From NCBI GenBank assembly GCA_029246685.1, contig JAQWMR010000008.1:1-64000 (forward strand): 64,000 nucleotides of DNA, read 5' to 3'. Each line of letters opens with the position of its first letter. The first letter of the stretch is position 1. This stretch comes from Acidimicrobiales bacterium. Its GTDB lineage: Bacteria > Actinomycetota > Acidimicrobiia > Acidimicrobiales > Aldehydirespiratoraceae. The position numbers and the translations under genes were made by a program. This document shows, piece by piece, positions 60,705 to 64,000 of this stretch. Under the pieces are notes generated by a model. The model had not been told where the DNA came from. It saw only the letters and a program-made list of their open reading frames with translations, and searched no databases.

Positions 60705-61562
60705 GTGGATCACCTGATCTGGGAGCACGAAGCCGCTCAAGACCTTCGCCAGCCGATTCTTGTCACTGCCTGGGACGGGCTTTTCGACGTGGGCGGTGCT
60801 GCCACCGGCGCAATCGAGGTGCTCCGGTGCGAAGCCGCAACGCTGGTCGGGCACATCGACGCCGACGAGTTCTTCGACTTCAACGAATGCCGACCCTACG
60901 TCCGCATCGACGAGGAGGGGCACCGTCAGGTCGACTGGCCCCGCAACGAGATCTTCGCCCTTCCGCTCGGCGAACGGGACCGCGATCTCGTGCTGATGGA
61001 GGGCGTCGAGCCGCATCTCCGCTGGCGGACGTTCGTGGACGCCGTCGTCGAGGTCGTCCGCCGCTTCGACGTGAAAATGGTTGTCACCTTGGGCGCCATG
61101 ATCTCCGAGACGCCCCACACCCGCCCGCCGACCATCACGGGCTCGACCACCGACGCCGCGCTGGCCGAGGTGATGATGCTCGACCGGCCCTCATATCAAG
61201 GCCCGACCGGCGTGGTCGGGGCGCTCCACGAGCATCTCGACCGACTTGGCGTCCCGGCCGTCTCGCTGCGGGCGAGTGTGCCCCACTACGTGTCCGGCTC
61301 ACCGAACCCCAAGGCGTCGAGGGCGCTGCTCGAACGCTTCGAACGGGTGACCGGCCTGCCGACCCGCTGGGCCGAGCTCGATGACGAGGCCCGGGAGTGG
61401 GAACGCCGCGTCGATGACGCGATGGATGGCGATGACGACATCACCCACTATGTCCGGCGACTCGAGGATCGCTACGACGCGATGACCGCCTCGTCGATTC
61501 CCAACGCGGACGACCTCGCAGCCGAGTTCGAGCGCTTCCTTCGCCAGCACGACGACGACTGA
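60705..61562 (+). CDS. PAC2 family protein
   Basis: Protein of 285 aa from GTG 60705. ILVTAWDGLFDVGGAATGAI and ATLVGHIDADEFFDFNECRP are the standard PAC2 opening. VDWPRNEIFALPLGERDRDL, MVVTLGAMISETPHTRPPTI and YQGPTGVVGALHEHLDRLGV follow. PAC2 proteins are related to eukaryotic proteasome-assembly chaperone 2. In actinobacteria they are common, and their role is not firmly settled. No proteasome gene lies nearby. Divergent from the GGDEF-EAL gene. Confidence 0.92.
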   Translation: MDHLIWEHEAAQDLRQPILVTAWDGLFDVGGAATGAIEVLRCEAATLVGHIDADEFFDFNECRPYVRIDEEGHRQVDWPRNEIFALPLGERDRDLVLMEGVEPHLRWRTFVDAVVEVVRRFDVKMVVTLGAMISETPHTRPPTITGSTTDAALAEVMMLDRPSYQGPTGVVGALHEHLDRLGVPAVSLRASVPHYVSGSPNPKASRALLERFERVTGLPTRWAELDDEAREWERRVDDAMDGDDDITHYVRRLEDRYDAMTASSIPNADDLAAEFERFLRQHDDD

Positions 61563-61564
61563 CC

Positions 61565-61570
61565 TACGCT
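61565..61570 (+). promoter_or_regulatory. -10 box of a probable leaderless transcript (cupin)
   Basis: TACGCT ends 7 bases before ATG 61578, within the 15-base gap after the PAC2 gene. The cupin gene could thus be expressed separately from PAC2. Confidence 0.4.
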
Positions 61571-61577
61571 CCCCCGC

Positions 61578-62042
61578 ATGAGTCTGACGGAAGCCGTCCA
61601 TCTGGGCGAAGAAGAGATCCCGTGGGTCGATACCGGCACCGGGGTCGAGATCAAATTGGTGCAAGCCGACATCGAGCTCGGGCTGTGGATCGTGCGGAAC
61701 CGGTTCGCTCCCGGTAGCCGTGTGCAGAAGCACAAACACACGGGCCAGGTGTTCGGCTACACGTTGTCCGGCGCGTGGAAATACGACGAGTACCCCTACA
61801 TCAATCGGGCTGGGTCGTTTCTGTTCGAACCGGCCGGTTCGGAACACACCCTCGTCGTGCCAGATGACAACACCGAGCTCACGGATGTCTGGTTCCAGAT
61901 CTATGGCGCAAACCTGAACCTCGACGACGACGGCAACGTCGAGTCGATCACCGACGCCGCCGGCATCTACGGGGCCTACATGGCGATGTGTGAGGCAGCC
62001 GGCCTCGGTCGGCCAAACGTCCTCACCTCCGGCGGACGCTGA
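61578..62042 (+). CDS. Cupin-fold protein, 2,4'-dihydroxyacetophenone dioxygenase-like
   Basis: Single-domain cupin of 154 aa. Metal ligands are visible in RVQKHKHTGQVFGYTLSG (His-x-His) and EPAGSEHTLVV (later Glu/His), near residues 51-90. This arrangement, with the aromatic GAWKYDEYPYINRAG between, resembles the 2,4'-dihydroxyacetophenone dioxygenase/acetylacetone-cleaving family, non-haem iron enzymes that split C-C bonds. Its TGA overlaps the apparent CTG start of the methyltransferase gene. Confidence 0.88.
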   Translation: MSLTEAVHLGEEEIPWVDTGTGVEIKLVQADIELGLWIVRNRFAPGSRVQKHKHTGQVFGYTLSGAWKYDEYPYINRAGSFLFEPAGSEHTLVVPDDNTELTDVWFQIYGANLNLDDDGNVESITDAAGIYGAYMAMCEAAGLGRPNVLTSGGR

Positions 62043-62845
62043 GTCACCACCTCCTCGTCGTTCCCTTCGGGGACCACGATCCGGAGCTGCTCGGGCTCGA
62101 GCTGTGGGAAGCCGGCGCCGTGGGGATCGAGGAGATGACGGACGGGCTACGGGCCGCGTTCTCAGATCCTCGCGCCGCGGCCGCGGCACGCGACCGGCTC
62201 GCGCCGGGTGCCGCCATCGAGATGCACGACGACGTCACCGGACTCGACCAGTCCAGAGACCTGCTCGCGCTCGAACGAGCCGGACGATTCGCGATCCATC
62301 CGCCGTGGCTCGCACCGCCCGACGATGCGATCGGCATCGAGATCGACCCAGGTCACGCGTTCGGCAGCGGATCGCATCCGTCCACCCGCCTCGCTCTCCA
62401 ACTTCTCGGCGACGAAGCAATCGGCGCAATCGCCGTGGCAGATGTCGGCTGTGGCAGCGGAGTGCTCGGGATCGGCGCCGCCCTGATGGGCGCCGACGTG
62501 CTCGCCGTGGACGTCGATCCGGCTGCGATCGAGGCAACCCGAGCGAACGCCGACCGCAACGGCGTGGCCGACCGACTCGACACTCGGCTCGGCTCGGCAG
62601 GGCTCGTCGCTCCGGGAACGGCTCTCGTGATCGTGAACGTCACCATCGACATCCACGAAACAGTCGCCGCTCACCTCAACGCCCCGACGCGTGTCATCGC
62701 CGCCGGGCTGCTCGCGGAAGAGCAGGTCGAGCGGGCGGCATCGACGTATGCGATGACGATCGAGCGGCAGCTGAGCCACGACGGGTGGGGCGCCGCCGTT
62801 CTGGGCTCCCCGCGAGTTGGCAGCGGGTTGTCACCCCCGGCCTAG
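62039..62845 (+). CDS. prmA: Ribosomal protein L11 methyltransferase-like (PrmA) protein, CTG start
   Basis: SAM-dependent methyltransferase of 268 aa. N-terminal substrate domain LLVVPFGDHDPELLGLELWE is followed by AGAVGIEEMTDGLRAAF. The hinge block is FGSGSHPSTRLALQLL, the SAM motif VADVGCGSGVLGIGAALMGA and motif II VLAVDVDPAAIEATRANADR. The usual catalytic NILA/NxxI region reads IVNVTIDIH, so methylation of L11 is plausible but not certain. The conserved N-terminus requires a start before the GTG at 62120. CTG 62039 overlaps the cupin TGA as CTGA and fits best. Confidence 0.85.
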   Translation: MSHHLLVVPFGDHDPELLGLELWEAGAVGIEEMTDGLRAAFSDPRAAAAARDRLAPGAAIEMHDDVTGLDQSRDLLALERAGRFAIHPPWLAPPDDAIGIEIDPGHAFGSGSHPSTRLALQLLGDEAIGAIAVADVGCGSGVLGIGAALMGADVLAVDVDPAAIEATRANADRNGVADRLDTRLGSAGLVAPGTALVIVNVTIDIHETVAAHLNAPTRVIAAGLLAEEQVERAASTYAMTIERQLSHDGWGAAVLGSPRVGSGLSPPA

Positions 62846-62848
62846 AGT
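62843..62848 (+). promoter_or_regulatory. -10 box of a probable leaderless transcript (AhpD-like gene)
   Basis: TAGAGT ends 6 bases before ATG 62855 and includes the stop codon of the preceding methyltransferase gene. Confidence 0.4.
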
Positions 62849-62854
62849 CGAGCC

Positions 62855-63370
62855 ATGGCACGCATCGATGTTCCCGACGGCAAGGGCCTCGAGCGCGAGC
62901 GGCTGTTGATGATGCAGCCGGACGTCGCGATCGGAATGGGCGCGCACGCCCAGGCGGTCTACGAGAAGACTTCCCTTCCGGCCCGCGAACGCGAGATCGC
63001 GCGGCTGCGAGTCGCCGTCGCCAACGGTTGCCCGGTCTGCCTGAACACTCGATCGCCGAAAGCCGAGGCCGAAGGGCTCGATGAGGACGGCGTACAGGAC
63101 GTCATCGCCTGCTCGATCGGCCAGGCGCCTGAGATCGAAGGCCTCACCGAACGGGAGCGACTTGCCGGCGAATTCGCCGACCGGTTCGCGACAGACCATC
63201 ACTCGATCGACGACGATCTCATGAATGAACTTCGCACACACTTCTCCGACGTGGAGATCATCGAACTCACCGCACTGTGCGCGATGACCGTGGGCAACGG
63301 CCGGTTCATGACGGTGCTCGACATCGCGGCCGATGACGACGGGTTCTACATCCTCCCTGAGGGCGACTGA
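62855..63370 (+). CDS. Carboxymuconolactone decarboxylase/AhpD-family protein
   Basis: All-helical protein of 171 aa. The block REREIARLRVAVANGCPVCL contains the CPVC pair used by AhpD-like proteins as a redox disulfide. LGEFADRFATDH-like helices and ELTALCAMTVGNGRFMTVLD follow. The pair implies a peroxidase or disulfide-reductase role rather than decarboxylation. It is followed after 7 bases by an alpha/beta hydrolase. Confidence 0.9.
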   Translation: MARIDVPDGKGLERERLLMMQPDVAIGMGAHAQAVYEKTSLPAREREIARLRVAVANGCPVCLNTRSPKAEAEGLDEDGVQDVIACSIGQAPEIEGLTERERLAGEFADRFATDHHSIDDDLMNELRTHFSDVEIIELTALCAMTVGNGRFMTVLDIAADDDGFYILPEGD

Positions 63371-63377
63371 TCGCACC

Positions 63378-64000
63378 GTGGCGCAGATGATCGAGTCAAC
63401 CGACGGCGTTCGCGTCGCGCTCCACGACCTCGGCGGCGACGGTCCTCCACTGCTGTTCCTGCATGCCACCGGATTTCACGGACGCTGCTACCAGCAGATC
63501 GCGAACCGCCTCCACGACCGGTTTCACGTCTGGGCCCCGGACCTTCGTGGTCACGGCGACAGCATCACCCCCGACATGGCACTCGCTTGGAGCGGCATGG
63601 CCGACGACGCGCTCGCCGTCATCGATCACCTCGCGCCTGCGGGTCCGATCCACGCCTGCGGCCACTCCATGGGTGGCGCGACGGTGATGGCGGCCGAAGT
63701 CCGAAGGCCCAGAACCATTGCTGCGGCCTGGCTGTACGAGCCGATCCTGTTCCCGAGGGGCCACGAGACCCGCAGCCGGGAGAACCCGTTGGCCGAAGGG
63801 GCCCGTCGCCGTCGCCACGACTTCCGATCGATCGATGAGGTGCTCGAGCGCTACGCAGGCAAAGGGCCGTTCTCTGCGGTCGACCCAGCCGCACTGCGCG
63901 ACTACGTCACCCACGGGTTCCGCGCGACAGCCGAAGGCGTCACCCTCAAGACCACCGGCGAGAACGAGGCGCGGACCTTCGAAGGCATCGACCTGAACGT
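63378..64000 (+). CDS. Alpha/beta hydrolase, truncated by the window end
   Basis: The frame opens at GTG 63378 (or ATG 63387) and is still open at 64000. It shows LLFLHATGFHGRCYQQ (oxyanion hole), PDLRGHGDS, the nucleophile elbow GHSMGG near residue 97, and a cap-domain region. The catalytic His would lie beyond the window. Close relatives act as lipases, esterases or lactonases. It is probably co-transcribed with the AhpD-like gene. Confidence 0.9.
   Translation, partial: MAQMIESTDGVRVALHDLGGDGPPLLFLHATGFHGRCYQQIANRLHDRFHVWAPDLRGHGDSITPDMALAWSGMADDALAVIDHLAPAGPIHACGHSMGGATVMAAEVRRPRTIAAAWLYEPILFPRGHETRSRENPLAEGARRRRHDFRSIDEVLERYAGKGPFSAVDPAALRDYVTHGFRATAEGVTLKTTGENEARTFEGIDLN

Overview
The window is high-GC DNA packed with short intergenic gaps. 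It carries many acyl-CoA dehydrogenases, acyl-CoA ligases and hydratases, a DUF222/13E12-type HNH gene, a PAC2 protein, an actinobacterial-type LeuA behind a leucine-rich leader peptide, and many TANNNT boxes 6-8 bases before start codons (leaderless transcripts). Together these point to an actinobacterium. A heterotroph of the Acidimicrobiia (Ilumatobacter-like) is my best guess, inferred from gene content only. I see no tRNA, rRNA, CRISPR array, phage or intact insertion sequence.

Layout. 1-13,000: cytochrome P450, CoA ligases, acyl-CoA dehydrogenases, a phytanoyl-CoA-dioxygenase-like enzyme, nitroreductase, an NDP-forming CoA-ligase alpha-like protein, a zinc alcohol dehydrogenase and a VOC protein. 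13,000-15,400: a two-component system with a PepSY protein; the kinase frame is broken at a G10 tract. 15,500-21,700: a second PhyH-like enzyme, two divergent acyl-CoA dehydrogenases, SRPBCC, enoyl-CoA hydratase, CaiB CoA-transferase. 21,700-24,300: ECF sigma factor with an acidic membrane partner, an unknown protein and a truncated VWA gene. 24,300-31,600: Gfo/Idh oxidoreductases, aldo/keto reductase, flavin monooxygenase, thiolase, ferritin-like diiron protein, a third PhyH. 31,600-33,400: SRPBCC and a DUF222-HNH pseudogene beginning in a CGAA microsatellite. 33,400-39,100: FadD19-like ligase, MFE2-like dehydrogenase, enoyl-CoA hydratase, ACAD10/11-type kinase and a decayed lipoprotein gene. 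39,200-45,400: coupled operon of acyl-CoA dehydrogenase, MaoC hydratase, double beta-propeller lipoprotein and amidohydrolase. 45,400-51,900: YqeC-like protein divergent from a BMP-family nucleoside-type ABC importer with a thioesterase. 51,900-53,200: a second sigma/partner cassette with two nonsense codons, then an intrinsic terminator. 53,200-55,150: leuA with attenuator. 55,150-64,000: alkaline-phosphatase-superfamily protein, hydrolases, amidohydrolase, a broken GGDEF-EAL gene, PAC2, cupin, PrmA-like methyltransferase, AhpD-like protein and a truncated hydrolase.

How it works together. Most genes activate carboxylic acids as CoA esters and run beta-oxidation-type steps on branched, hydroxylated or sterol-like chains. 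P450, PhyH and flavin oxygenases are candidates for the initial attack. Genes within operons are coupled by NTGA overlaps, including two with CTG as apparent start codon.

About ten reading frames are interrupted by indels or nonsense codons. Some lie in homopolymers or short repeats and could be sequence errors or phase variation. Others, such as the 37,965-39,129 gene and the second sigma cassette, carry several independent lesions and look like real decay.
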